From assembly GCF_014202335.1 (NCBI RefSeq), contig NZ_JACHGP010000006.1, forward strand, positions 186,001 to 250,000: a stretch of 64,000 bases of DNA, given 5' to 3'. Source of the stretch: Mycobacterium sp. AZCC_0083 (lineage in GTDB: Bacteria > Actinomycetota > Actinomycetes > Mycobacteriales > Mycobacteriaceae). The notes under the pieces are model-generated. The model searched no databases. It was not told the DNA's origin and was given only the letters and a program-made list of their open reading frames with translations. Both the position numbers and the translations under genes were made by a program. This document shows positions 34,191-42,855 of the stretch, piece after piece (position 1 is the stretch's first letter; each line of letters begins with the position of its first letter).

Positions 34191-34207
34191 GATCTGTATC
34201 CCAGATC
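34191..34207. promoter_or_regulatory. Inverted repeat GATCTG-TATCC-CAGATC
   Basis: Six-base perfect arms around 5 bases, between the divergent secreted-protein gene and nat. A loose Crp-like pattern (TGTATCCCAGATCACA) overlaps it. Candidate operator only. Confidence 0.35.
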
Positions 34208-34264
34208 ACAGCTCGGGCTGTTCGTTCTTGACCTGAACGGCCGTTGAGGTCGCACGATGGATCG

Positions 34265-35122
34265 ATGACGACCGTCGCCTCGGAACTGGATCTGGCTGGG
34301 TACCTCGACCGCGTCCGGTATGGGGGATCGACGGATCCGACGCTGGAGACGCTGCAGGGCCTGGTGGCCGCGCACAACCGGTCGATCCCGTTCGAGTGCC
34401 TCGACCCGCTCACCGGCGTTCCGGTCGCCGACCTCGGCCCGGCCGCGCTGACCGACAAGCTGGTGCATCGCCGTCGCGGTGGCTACTGCTACCAGCACAA
34501 CGGTCTGATGGGCTACGTGTTGGAGGAATTGGGTTACGGCATCGAGCGTTTCGCCGGCCGCGTGGTCTGGATGAAGGAGCCGGACGCGCCGTTGCCCGCG
34601 ATGACGCACACCGTGCTGTCGGTGACGATCCCCGGCGTGGACGGCGGCCCATTCCTGGTCGACGTCGGATTTGGCGGTCAGACGCTGACGTCGCCGATCC
34701 GACTGGAGGCCGGGCCCGTGCAGTCCACGCGCCACGAGCCGTACCGGTTGGTCGCCGACGGCTCCGATGGCACTGAGCTGACGCTGCAGGCCCAGGTTCG
34801 CGATGAATGGCAGCCGCTCTACCGGTTCACCACCCGGCCGCAACCGCGAATCGATCTCGAGGTCGGGAGTTGGTATGTCTCAACGCATCCCGAGTCCTAC
34901 TTCGTCACCGGGCTGACGGTGGCGCTGGTGACCGACGACGAGCGCAGGAACTTGCGCGGCCGGAACCTGGCGATCCACCGCGACGGCGGGACCGAGCGGA
35001 TCCGGTTCGACACCGCCGCGCAGGTGCTCGACGCCCTGACCGAGCGGTTCGGCATCGATCTCGACGACCTCGGCGACCGCTCCGTCGTCGAGGCACGCGT
35101 CGATGCGGTGCTCGACACCTAG
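34265..35122 (+). CDS. nat: Arylamine N-acetyltransferase
   Basis: 285 residues. The catalytic triad is readable: C75 in RRGGYCYQHN, H115 in AMTHTVL and D133 in LVDVGFGG. It transfers an acetyl or propionyl group from CoA to arylamines such as isoniazid; in M. tuberculosis nat is linked to cholesterol catabolism. Here it stands outside the usual hsaA-D/nat cluster. Start ATG 34265. Its stop overlaps the convergent CMD-like gene by about three bases. Confidence 0.92.
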   Translation: MTTVASELDLAGYLDRVRYGGSTDPTLETLQGLVAAHNRSIPFECLDPLTGVPVADLGPAALTDKLVHRRRGGYCYQHNGLMGYVLEELGYGIERFAGRVVWMKEPDAPLPAMTHTVLSVTIPGVDGGPFLVDVGFGGQTLTSPIRLEAGPVQSTRHEPYRLVADGSDGTELTLQAQVRDEWQPLYRFTTRPQPRIDLEVGSWYVSTHPESYFVTGLTVALVTDDERRNLRGRNLAIHRDGGTERIRFDTAAQVLDALTERFGIDLDDLGDRSVVEARVDAVLDT

Positions 35123-35553
35123 GGCCCGATCTTGTAGTGGCTAGCAATCGCAATTCGATTGAACGCGTTCATCGTGATGGCGATCCACTTCAGTACCGCC
35201 GCCTGCTGCGTCGTGAGCGCCGCGCTGTCCTCGCCACCCACTTCGGAGATGCGGGTGATCCCCTCGGCGATCTCGAGTGCGGCCTGTTCGGTCTCGGTGA
35301 AGTACGCGGTCTCGCGCCATGCGGACACCACCGCGATGCGGTCGGTACTTTCACCCTTCTCCAAGGCGTCACGTACGTGCATCCGCAAGCAGAACGCGCA
35401 GCCGTTGAGCTGGGACACCCGAATCCGAACCAGGTCAACGGTCAACGGTTCGATGCCGGCCTCGGCGGCGGCCTTGTCGCACTGTTCGTTGAGGGTCAAC
35501 ATCGCCTGATACGCCTCGGGCACAGCTGAGCTCAGAAGGCTGGGTTTCGTCAT
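35119..35553 (-). CDS. Carboxymuconolactone decarboxylase/AhpD-like protein
   Basis: 144 residues with the AhpD-type redox motif NGCAFCLRMH (CxxC followed by a histidine three residues on) and a second helix pair (FTETEQAALEIAEGIT). Members act as alkylhydroperoxidases or decarboxylases. ECF41 sigma factors are characteristically encoded near such CMD proteins, and SigJ/ECF41 lies at 36067-36987, so this may be a target or partner. ATG 35553 is used (AGAGG close upstream); ATG 35574 is possible. Confidence 0.8.
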   Translation of the reverse strand: MTKPSLLSSAVPEAYQAMLTLNEQCDKAAAEAGIEPLTVDLVRIRVSQLNGCAFCLRMHVRDALEKGESTDRIAVVSAWRETAYFTETEQAALEIAEGITRISEVGGEDSAALTTQQAAVLKWIAITMNAFNRIAIASHYKIGP

Positions 35554-35590
35554 GACCTCTTGACGAGGCAGCACCCGGAATCGTGATCCG

Positions 35591-35606
35591 TGTGAGCTGC
35601 CTCACA
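35591..35606. promoter_or_regulatory. Perfect CRP-type site TGTGAGCTGCCTCACA
   Basis: It matches TGTGA-N6-TCACA exactly and is itself a 6+4+6 palindrome. It lies between the divergent CMD-like gene (37 bases from its ATG) and the small membrane-protein gene, so a cAMP-Crp regulator could control either. Confidence 0.55.
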
Positions 35607-35619
35607 TCGGCTTTCAAGC

Positions 35620-35646
35620 CGTCACATACCGGGCTGCTACGGGGTC
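35620..35646 (+). promoter_or_regulatory. Candidate ECF41 promoter (CGTCACA-N16-GGTC)
   Basis: Close to the ECF41 consensus TGTCACA-N16-CGTC (6/7 and 3/4 matches, exact spacing), eight bases before the ATG at 35655. The same architecture occurs upstream of the SigJ gene. Weak alone, stronger as a pair. Confidence 0.4.
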
Positions 35647-35654
35647 ATAGGGGC

Positions 35655-36083
35655 ATGAACACTTCATTGCAACGCGGACTGCTCGCCTTCTTGGCCGCCA
35701 CTGGGGCCGTCACGGGCCTATGGGCGTACGTGGCGCCGCGCAACTGGTATGACACCTTTCCCGGCATGGGGCTGAGCTGGCTTCCTCAACTCGGCCCGTA
35801 CAACGAGCACTTCGCCAAGGACGTCGGTGCGATGTTCCTGGGGCTGACGCTTCTGAGCGTTCTGACGATCATCCACATCGCGAACACCACGCTCGTCAAG
35901 GTCACCGCAGGCACCTGGACGGTCTTCAATCTGTTGCACTTCATCTACCACATGCAGATGCTGGGGATGTATTCCCCAAGGGACCAGGTCCTGAATGCCA
36001 TTGTGCTGACGGTGATTCTGTTGGCGAGCGTGGCGCTCTTCATCCCGGCTCGACAACCCGCGAAGGTCACGCAATCCGCGTAG
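35655..36083 (+). CDS. Small four-helix membrane protein
   Basis: 142 residues with hydrophobic segments at about 7-26, 62-82, 87-105 and 118-136 (LLAFLAATGAVTGLWAYV, AMFLGLTLLSVLTIIHIA, AIVLTVILLASVALFIPA). No motif is recognised. TAGGGG precedes the ATG. The neighbourhood with an ECF41 sigma factor and the candidate ECF41 promoter suggests it belongs to that regulon. Its stop overlaps the convergent sigJ stop by 17 bases. Confidence 0.72.
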   Translation: MNTSLQRGLLAFLAATGAVTGLWAYVAPRNWYDTFPGMGLSWLPQLGPYNEHFAKDVGAMFLGLTLLSVLTIIHIANTTLVKVTAGTWTVFNLLHFIYHMQMLGMYSPRDQVLNAIVLTVILLASVALFIPARQPAKVTQSA

Positions 36084-36987
36084 TCGTCGACTCCCGGGCG
36101 TCGGTCCAGAAGCCCAGTTTGTCCGGATGGAGCACCATCCAGATCTGAGTGATCAGTCCATCGCGGTGTTCCATCGCGGCGACGGCCATCGGCGAGCCGT
36201 CGACATGGAGGATCAGCCCGGCTTCGCCGTTCACGTCGACGACCGACATCTCGATCCCCGGCACCTTCTTGAGCACACCGACGAGGAAGCGCGCCACCTT
36301 GTCCGCTCCGAGGACCGGCCGAAGCGCGGCCCGCACGCGTCCACCACCGTCGTTGATGGCCGTCACCTGCGGGTCGAGCAACCCGATGATCGCGTCGACG
36401 TCGCCACGCTCGAGCGCGGCCTTCACGCCGATCACGGTGGCGGCATGTCGCTGCGCGTCCGCGGGCGCAGGCCGGGCGGCATTGACTCGGCGCCGAGCCG
36501 ACGACGCGAGCTGACGGCAGGCAGGCTCGGAGCGGCCGACGATCTCGCTGATCTCCCGGAACGAGTACTGGAAGATGTCGTGCATCACGAACGAGACCCG
36601 TTCGGCGGGAGTCATCGACTCCAACACGACCAGAACCGCCATCGTTACCGACTCGTCGAGGGTGACCAGATCGGCCGGATCAGTGGTGGCGGACGATGAT
36701 TCGACGAGCTCCCGCCCGGGGACCGGTTCGGGTATCCACGGCCCGACGTAGCGTTCCTTGCGCCGTCGCGCAGAGTTGAGGATGTCGAGACAGATGCGCG
36801 TTGCCACGCGCACGGACCATGCCGGGGGCGATTCGATGGCTTCGCGCTGCTCGTCGGTCAGCCGGTACCACCGCACGTAGGTTTCCTGCACCACGTCCTC
36901 GGCGTCGGTCATGGTGCCGAGGAGGCGGTACGCCACGTTGATGAGCAGCCGACGGTCCACGGTATGTTCGATGCCAAGTGCAGTCAC
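36067..36987 (-). CDS. sigJ: ECF41-family RNA polymerase sigma factor (SigJ-like)
   Basis: 306 residues. Sigma region 2 (LLINVAYRLLGTMTDAEDVV, QETYVRWYRL) and region 4 (ERVSFVMHDIFQYSFREISE, IVGRSEPACRQLASSARRRV) fill the first 170 residues. A SnoaL/NTF2-like C-terminal domain follows (VIGVKAALERGDVDAIIGLL to KLGFWTD), the hallmark of ECF41, where it tunes sigma activity in place of an anti-sigma factor. The GTG at 36987 is the start; it lies nine bases after a TGTCACA-N16-TGTC promoter, implying autoregulation and a leaderless mRNA. The symbol is by family similarity to M. tuberculosis SigJ. Confidence 0.85.
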   Translation of the reverse strand: MTALGIEHTVDRRLLINVAYRLLGTMTDAEDVVQETYVRWYRLTDEQREAIESPPAWSVRVATRICLDILNSARRRKERYVGPWIPEPVPGRELVESSSATTDPADLVTLDESVTMAVLVVLESMTPAERVSFVMHDIFQYSFREISEIVGRSEPACRQLASSARRRVNAARPAPADAQRHAATVIGVKAALERGDVDAIIGLLDPQVTAINDGGGRVRAALRPVLGADKVARFLVGVLKKVPGIEMSVVDVNGEAGLILHVDGSPMAVAAMEHRDGLITQIWMVLHPDKLGFWTDARESTTTRIA

Positions 36988-37022
36988 ACATATGAGACAC
37001 CGCGGAGTCTCGATGTGTGACA
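36983..37022 (-). promoter_or_regulatory. ECF41 autoregulatory promoter with overlying dyad
   Basis: On the minus strand TGTCACA (37022-37016), 16 bases, then TGTC (36999-36996), eight bases before the sigJ GTG. This matches the ECF41 consensus except one base of the -10. The same stretch is a dyad: GTCACACAT (36983-36991) against ATGTGTGAC (37013-37021), with inner GAGAC/GTCTC arms and a CCGCGG centre. Confidence 0.6.
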
Positions 37023-37069
37023 GGCCGTGCTCTGGATCACTACACGGGTGCGTCTCGGCTCGCGCTCGA

Positions 37070-39253
37070 CTACCGGCCGACGACCAGATCCCACGGGTCG
37101 TCGCCCGAGAGCGCCATCCGCCCAAGCCTTTTCGCGTGATAGCCCGTCGTGCCGTACTCGTCGGCCCAGCTCCTGGCGCGCATGGTGGCCAGCCACAGGG
37201 GATGTTCCATGGTGGTCCCGATGGCGCCGTGCAACTGGTGGGCAATGGTGGTGACCGGGCCGACCGCGCGACCCACCGCTACCTTCGCCGCCGTCACGGC
37301 GTAGTCGGCTCGCCTGCTGTCGAACCCGAAGTCGGACGCTGCAGCGGTAGCCAAAGCCGTTGCAGCCCTCGACCGCTCGATCTCGCCGAGCATCCCGGCC
37401 AGCGCGTGCTGGACGGCTTGGAACCTGCTCAGTGGGCGGCCGAACTGCTGGCGCTCGCCGATGTGCTTGGTCGTGAGGTCGGCGGCCGCGGAGAAGGCGC
37501 CGAGGATCTGCACGCACCGCGCCCAGGCGCCGCGGCGCACCAGCTCGTCGCCGACGGCGCGGGACAGCCTGACGGTGTCGGCCACCGATACGTCGAAGGT
37601 GATCGCGCCGCGCGGTTCACCGGCCAAGGTGTACGAATCGACGATCTCGGCGCCGTCGAGGACCGTGACGAAGGTGGCGTCGTCACCACGCACGGCCAGC
37701 AGCACTGGGCCGGAGCGGGGCCACGGTACGCCGGCGGCCGTGCCCGCGATCGTGCCGTCGACGGCCCGCGCATCGGCGATCGCGACGGACAGCGGGCCGG
37801 CCTCGGGCACCTCGAGGTCCGCTTGCCCCGCCAACCATGCTGCGAGCAGGTCGGTTTCGGCGACCGGCACCGCCGCCGCCCAGCGCGCCAGCCCTTCGAG
37901 CACCACCGCTGATTCCTGCAGACTCGCGTCCTGGGCACTGGTCAGCCGGGTCAGCCCGGTCTCCTCGAGCGTGCGCCACAGGTCGACGTCGAGTTCGTCC
38001 GGCAGGCCGCGCTGGCCCAGCTTGGCGTCGAAGGCACGGCGGCCCACGTCGTCGACGAGCTGGCTGAGTTCGTCCCCGGGTGCCCCCTGCTGCACCTCGC
38101 GGCTCTTGGCGACCACCCCGCGAAGCACCTCGTTGGTGCCGCCGCGCAGCGTGAAGAGCGGCGAGTGCACCCGCGCGGTGGCCAGCATCGCGCGCAGGCG
38201 GGTGGCATCCGGGGCCTCGACGCCGTCGATCAGGTCGGCGGCGACGTCGACGGACTCCTGCTCGAAGCGGGTGCCGAGGTCCTTCACCATGGCGGCGCGT
38301 GCCGCGGCGTCCTGGCCGTCGGTCAGCGCCCGCGCCACCGATACCGACATCTGGCGCAGCGAGATCATCCGGCCCATCAGGTCGCCGATCTCTGCGGCGG
38401 TGCGGTCGTCGGTGTCGCCCTGCCGAGCCAGGCTGCGGGCCACGTCGAAAAGCATTGTGGCGGTGGAAAGTATGCGTTCGGGTCCGCTGCGTTCGAAACC
38501 GAGCTCCGCGGTGACCTGGTGCCAGCCGTCCCCGATGTCACCGAGCACGTCGGCGTCGGACAGCGCGACGTCGTCGAACTGCACCTCGTTGAAGTGGTGC
38601 TCGCCGTCCATCAGGATGATCGGATCGATGGTCACCCCGGCCGCATCGGTCGGCACGATGAACTGGCTGAAACCCGCGTGGCGGTGCTCGGGATCTCGCG
38701 GGCTGGTCCTGGCCAGCACCACCATCTGATGGGCGAGGTGCGCGCCGCTGGTCCACACCTTGGTGCCGTTCAGCACCCACCCGCCGTCAGTGGGCGTCGC
38801 CTTGGTCTGCACCGCGGCGAGGTCGGATCCCGCGCCGTGCTCGCTCATGCCGATCGCCGAGTACAGTCGCCCCGCCGCGATCTTCGGCAACAGGCGACGG
38901 CGCTGTTCCTCGGTGCCATAGGTGAGCAGTGCCGGGGCCACCTGCCGATCGGCGATCCAGTGTGCGCCGACCGGGGCGCCCTGGGCGAGCAGTTCCTCGG
39001 TGACCACGTAGCGGTGCAGGTAGCCGGCGCCATCCGCAGGTGCGCGGCCGCCGTACTCGGCGGGGATGGTGAGCCCGATGAACCCGGCGTCGGCGAGGCG
39101 CGCGCTGAAGTCGGTGTCCCATCGCGACAGCCAGCAGTCGACGGCGGGCTGCCAGCCGAACCGCTCGCGGTCGGCGGCGAGGAAGTCCCGGATGGCCGAC
39201 CGCAGTTCGGCCAGTTCGGCGTCATTGGCGCACAGTGCATCGAATTCGCTCAC
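37070..39253 (-). CDS. Tandem-domain acyl-CoA dehydrogenase (second copy)
   Basis: 727 residues, two fused dehydrogenase units. Unit 1 (about 1-385): GFIGLTIPAEYGGRAPADGA, IGMSEHGAGSDLAAV, GTKVWTSGAHL and FTLRGGTNEVLRGVVAKS. Unit 2 (about 395-727): GERQQFGRPLSRFQAVQHAL and IAHQLHGAIGTTMEHPLWLA; it is more divergent and lacks an obvious second GSD motif, so it may be structural. FadE6 of M. tuberculosis (about 731) has this size. It should oxidise bulky acyl-CoA. It lies 82 bases upstream of, and on the same strand as, sigJ. Confidence 0.84.
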   Translation of the reverse strand: MSEFDALCANDAELAELRSAIRDFLAADRERFGWQPAVDCWLSRWDTDFSARLADAGFIGLTIPAEYGGRAPADGAGYLHRYVVTEELLAQGAPVGAHWIADRQVAPALLTYGTEEQRRRLLPKIAAGRLYSAIGMSEHGAGSDLAAVQTKATPTDGGWVLNGTKVWTSGAHLAHQMVVLARTSPRDPEHRHAGFSQFIVPTDAAGVTIDPIILMDGEHHFNEVQFDDVALSDADVLGDIGDGWHQVTAELGFERSGPERILSTATMLFDVARSLARQGDTDDRTAAEIGDLMGRMISLRQMSVSVARALTDGQDAAARAAMVKDLGTRFEQESVDVAADLIDGVEAPDATRLRAMLATARVHSPLFTLRGGTNEVLRGVVAKSREVQQGAPGDELSQLVDDVGRRAFDAKLGQRGLPDELDVDLWRTLEETGLTRLTSAQDASLQESAVVLEGLARWAAAVPVAETDLLAAWLAGQADLEVPEAGPLSVAIADARAVDGTIAGTAAGVPWPRSGPVLLAVRGDDATFVTVLDGAEIVDSYTLAGEPRGAITFDVSVADTVRLSRAVGDELVRRGAWARCVQILGAFSAAADLTTKHIGERQQFGRPLSRFQAVQHALAGMLGEIERSRAATALATAAASDFGFDSRRADYAVTAAKVAVGRAVGPVTTIAHQLHGAIGTTMEHPLWLATMRARSWADEYGTTGYHAKRLGRMALSGDDPWDLVVGR

Positions 39254-39382
39254 TGGAGTGGTGAGTCTAGTGCTCGGCCTTTCGGCGGCGAATGCAGCAG
39301 GAAGAGCCGGAACGTCGCGGCATTTCCCGAGCGACCGCCTGACCTCGGCCCGGGTCTCGTGTGCGTGCAGGCGACGGGGGCG

Positions 39383-40342
39383 CTATCCGGCTGATTGGCC
39401 AGGGGAGTGGGTGAATGAGGCGCGGTACGCGCTCGGAGTCAGCCCGGTTTTGTGGACCACGTGGTCGCGCAGAGAGTCGACGGTCCCGATGCCACTGCGG
39501 TGAGCGATCACGCCCAGCGGGAGGTCGGTGGTTTCCAGCAGTTCTCTAGCGCGGTCCACCCGCAGTTGCAGCAGCCACTGCAGGGGGCTGAGCCCGGTTT
39601 CGGAACGGAACCGGCGGTTGAGCGTGCGGATGCTGATGTTGGCGTGGCGGGCCAGGTCGGCCAGCGTGAGCTGATCCTGCAGCCTGGTCAGCGCCCACGC
39701 GCGGGTGCGGTCCAGGGTGGTGGAGCTGGTCGATGCGACAGGGGTATCGACGAACTGCACCTGCCCGCCGGGCCGCACCGGGGCGACAACTGCCAGCCGA
39801 GCCACCGTGTTGGCCACCGCCGCACCGTGATCGGTACGGATCAGGTGCAGACACAGGTCGATACCAGCAGCCAGACCGGCGGAGGTGACGATCGGGCCGT
39901 CTTCGAGGTACAGCACCTCCGGTCGCACACGCACCCGCGGAAAGGCTCGTGACAGTTCGTCGGCGTAGCGCCAGTGCGTCGTCACGCAACGTCCGTCCAG
40001 AAGGCCTGCCTCGGCCAACACGAACACGCCGGTGCAGATCGATGCCATGCGCGCTCCCCGTGCGGCCGCATCTTGCAACGCAGACAACAGCTCTGGGGCG
40101 AACTCTTCGCGGGCACCGGTTCCTGCGACCACAACGGTGTCGGCTTGGGCGATCGCGTCGAGGCCGCGGGTAACAACGACGTCGAAGCTTCCGCGGGTCG
40201 CCAAAGATCCCGGTTCTGACGTGCACGTGTGGATCGCGTACGCGGGACGGCCGTCGATGTCCACGCCGCTGAACAACAGATCCGGTATCGACAGTTCAAA
40301 CGCCCCGACAGGAGGGACGGCGACCACGGCGATTTGATGCAT
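39383..40342 (-). CDS. GlxA-type regulator (DJ-1/PfpI + AraC HTH)
   Basis: 319 residues. The N-terminal DJ-1/PfpI-like domain has the nucleophile-elbow-like segment MASICTGVFVLAEAGLLDGR. The C-terminal double helix-turn-helix of AraC type is LTRLQDQLTLADLARHANIS, IRTLNRRFRSETGLSPLQWL and IGTVDSLRDHVVHKTGLTPS. The ATG at 40342 is chosen by homology. Divergent from the epimerase-like gene at 40438, with a 95-bp gap that probably holds the shared control region. Confidence 0.85.
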   Translation of the reverse strand: MHQIAVVAVPPVGAFELSIPDLLFSGVDIDGRPAYAIHTCTSEPGSLATRGSFDVVVTRGLDAIAQADTVVVAGTGAREEFAPELLSALQDAAARGARMASICTGVFVLAEAGLLDGRCVTTHWRYADELSRAFPRVRVRPEVLYLEDGPIVTSAGLAAGIDLCLHLIRTDHGAAVANTVARLAVVAPVRPGGQVQFVDTPVASTSSTTLDRTRAWALTRLQDQLTLADLARHANISIRTLNRRFRSETGLSPLQWLLQLRVDRARELLETTDLPLGVIAHRSGIGTVDSLRDHVVHKTGLTPSAYRASFTHSPGQSAG

Positions 40343-40437
40343 GGCCAGAACCTCCGCATCTATGGCATTCGAGCCACTACCGTAGCCGATCTCCCCTGGC
40401 GATAGTGAGGCGCACCCACACACGCAAGGGAGAAGCC

Positions 40438-41388
40438 ATGTCGTTGAACGTCGTTGTCGGTGCCGGTGGTGCCGGCGTCGCAACCGCCGAGTTGCTCGCC
40501 GGAGCGGGGCATGAAGTGCGGTTGATCACCCGCCGAGGCAGCGGACCGTCTCACCCGCGCATCAAACGCGTCGCCCTCGATGCGACCAATACCGCTGAAC
40601 TGGTCACGGCGATCAGCGGCGCCGCGACGATGTTCAATTGCGCCGCACCGCCATATCACCTATGGCCCACGCAGTTACCCCCGCTGGCCGCCGCCCTGCT
40701 GGATGCGGCGATCACCACCGGCGTGGACTACGTGATGCTGGGAAACCTCTACGGTTACGGGCCCGTGGACGCGCCGATGACCGAGGGCACTCCGATGCGG
40801 CCCAATTCGGTCAAGGGTGCGCTGCGGGCAGAAATGTGGGCTGACGCCAAGGCCGCACACGATGCCGGACGGGTACGGGTAACCGAGGTAAGGGCCAGCG
40901 ATTTCATCGGCCGGGGTGCGATGTCGGTCTTCACGATCATGGTCGCGCCGAAGATTCTCGCGCAGAAGACCGCTCTCTTTCCCGCCGACCTCGACGCACC
41001 CCACAGCTGGACCGGCACCATCGACGCCGCTCGAGCCTTGATCGCCGCGGGTGCCAGCGAGCGCGCCTCGGGACGTGCCTGGCACGCCCCGACCAATGAC
41101 GCCGTATCCGCCCGCAGGTTGGCCGACATACTGGCCCGCTGCGCGAATGTGCGCGCACCCAAGCTATATCGGATGCCGGGCTGGCTATTGGATACGGCGG
41201 CGTTGACCTCAAAGGTGGTGCGAGAGCTGCCCGAGATGCAGTATCAGCTGCAGAAGCCGTTCATCGTGGACTCCTCCCGCATGCAACGCGAGTTCGGGCT
41301 GAGTCCGACTCCGCTCACCGACATCCTGCAAGACGGACTGTTGGGCTCGTCGGGTCCCATCGCGACGCAGGGCGGAATCAACTCGTGA
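40438..41388 (+). CDS. NAD-dependent epimerase/reductase-like protein
   Basis: 316 residues. An N-terminal Rossmann motif is VVVGAGGAGVATAELLAGAG. YMLGNLYGYGP resembles the SDR active-site region, but the exact YxxxK is not clear. AAGGGAGAAG precedes the ATG. The stop overlaps the SRPBCC gene (GTGA), so the two form an operon, probably controlled by the divergent GlxA-type regulator. The reaction is unknown. Confidence 0.75.
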   Translation: MSLNVVVGAGGAGVATAELLAGAGHEVRLITRRGSGPSHPRIKRVALDATNTAELVTAISGAATMFNCAAPPYHLWPTQLPPLAAALLDAAITTGVDYVMLGNLYGYGPVDAPMTEGTPMRPNSVKGALRAEMWADAKAAHDAGRVRVTEVRASDFIGRGAMSVFTIMVAPKILAQKTALFPADLDAPHSWTGTIDAARALIAAGASERASGRAWHAPTNDAVSARRLADILARCANVRAPKLYRMPGWLLDTAALTSKVVRELPEMQYQLQKPFIVDSSRMQREFGLSPTPLTDILQDGLLGSSGPIATQGGINS

Positions 41389-41810
41389 CTGAAGTACGGG
41401 AGTCGTGCGAGTTCGGAGTGCCGGCGCCCCACGTGTGGAGCTTGGTCGCTGATTTCGCCGGCTTCGCCGAGATGCTCGTCGCGTCACGCAACGGCAACGT
41501 GCAGATTAGCGGCGCGGGAGTGGGCATGACCCGCGCTGTCCGGGTGGACGGACAGTTCCTGTTGGAGCGGCTTGAAGAGATCGACGAGGACAACTTCCGG
41601 ACGCGATACTCGATGTTGGTCACCGGACCGTTCCCCATATCCGACTACCAGGCGACCATTGCGCTCACTGCAGTTTCCGCCGACCGATGCGCATTGCAGT
41701 GGACCGGGTGCTTCGTCCCCCTTGATGGAGCTGAACGTGAGGCCGCGGACGCGATTCGCGCCGTCTACGTGGAAGGAATCGCGTTGATGCAACGGCGGTT
41801 TGGTGTATGA
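41385..41810 (+). CDS. SRPBCC (polyketide cyclase/START-like) protein
   Basis: 141 residues with a helix-grip fold pattern: the opening RESCEFGVPAPHVWSLVADF followed by strands and the long C-terminal helix ADAIRAVYVEGIALMQRRFG. Members bind hydrophobic ligands or cyclise polyketides. GTG start overlapping the TGA of the epimerase-like gene. Confidence 0.75.
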   Translation: MTEVRESCEFGVPAPHVWSLVADFAGFAEMLVASRNGNVQISGAGVGMTRAVRVDGQFLLERLEEIDEDNFRTRYSMLVTGPFPISDYQATIALTAVSADRCALQWTGCFVPLDGAEREAADAIRAVYVEGIALMQRRFGV

Positions 41811-41939
41811 TGCCGTCCAAGTAGTGCATCGGCAGACCGGATACGCATCCACAATCGCAGGGTGACGATGTTGTCGCTCCGCGAACGCAGCAGGAAAAGT
41901 CATGTCGTTCGTCGGGGCGCGCGACGATACTCGGTGATC

Positions 41940-42854
41940 GTGAGCGTGCAACCGACGTCCCCTGGTCGCGATCGACTGCGTGAGCTGCTCGACGCGGTCG
42001 TCGGCGGTGAGAACACGGACGTCGCAGGGATGGCACGGAGCAGTCACGCCTCTGAGTTCCACTTCTCCCGGGAGGTCAGTCGGCTCACCGGCGAGCCGCC
42101 CGCAGCGTTGCGCAGGCGGGTGATGCTCGAGCGTGCGGCCTGGCGGCTGCAGCGCGGCGAGGGCGTCGCCGCGGTTGCAGTCGACGAGGGCTGGTCCTCG
42201 CCGGAAGTGTTCTCGCGCGCGTTCCGCCGGACGTTCGGGGTGCCGCCGTCGCAGGCCTCGGAGGTGGGGTTCCGGCTACCCGCGCCCAACGGAGTGCACT
42301 TCCACCCGCCGCAGTCGCTGTGGCTGGACGCCGACGCCGACGCCAGCCAACCCGACGTATCGCGGTTGATGATGGCGCACGACGTCGCCGACACCGCATA
42401 CCTGATCTCCTGCGGCGCAAAACTGTCGGAAGATCAATGGGCCGAACCAGTTTCACCGGGCCAGGTCGTCCTCGACTGGGACGGCGAGGAGCCGAGTGTA
42501 GGGGCGGTGCTCGGCGCGATCGTGTGGACCAAGGAGGTGTGGCTGGCCAGCATCGAGGGCCGCGATCTGCCGACGCGCCCCGACCTGCGGCCGCCGGATC
42601 AATTGGCCGCCGACCACGACGACGTCGCATCGCGGTGGACCGCGATGGTCGTCGACTACGCCGATCAGGGTCGGCTCGCGGACACGGTGATCGACGCCTT
42701 GTGCGATCCGCCGGAGTCGTTTCAGCTGTACGGCATCGTCGCGCACGTCTTGACCTACTCCGCCTTGAGGCGGGGGCTTGCCCGCATCATGCTGGGGCGC
42801 CACGGAATTCGCACCAAGATGGGCGACCCGCTGGACTGGATGAGGGGAAACTGA
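41940..42854 (+). CDS. AraC-type HTH protein with a C-terminal effector domain
   Basis: 304 residues. The N-terminal part is an AraC-like DNA-binding domain (FHFSREVSRLTGEPPAALRR, EVFSRAFRRTFGVPPSQA). The C-terminal two thirds (LMMAHDVADTAYLISCGAKL to MLGRHGIRTKMGDPLDW) look DinB/mycothiol-transferase-like, with histidines at AHDV, ADHDD and VAHV that could bind metal. The start is uncertain: GTG 41940 lies nine bases after GATACT, a good -10, so leaderless; GTG 41862 would add 26 residues. One base separates it from the next gene, so they are coupled. Confidence 0.68.
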   Translation: MSVQPTSPGRDRLRELLDAVVGGENTDVAGMARSSHASEFHFSREVSRLTGEPPAALRRRVMLERAAWRLQRGEGVAAVAVDEGWSSPEVFSRAFRRTFGVPPSQASEVGFRLPAPNGVHFHPPQSLWLDADADASQPDVSRLMMAHDVADTAYLISCGAKLSEDQWAEPVSPGQVVLDWDGEEPSVGAVLGAIVWTKEVWLASIEGRDLPTRPDLRPPDQLAADHDDVASRWTAMVVDYADQGRLADTVIDALCDPPESFQLYGIVAHVLTYSALRRGLARIMLGRHGIRTKMGDPLDWMRGN

Positions 42855-42855
42855 G

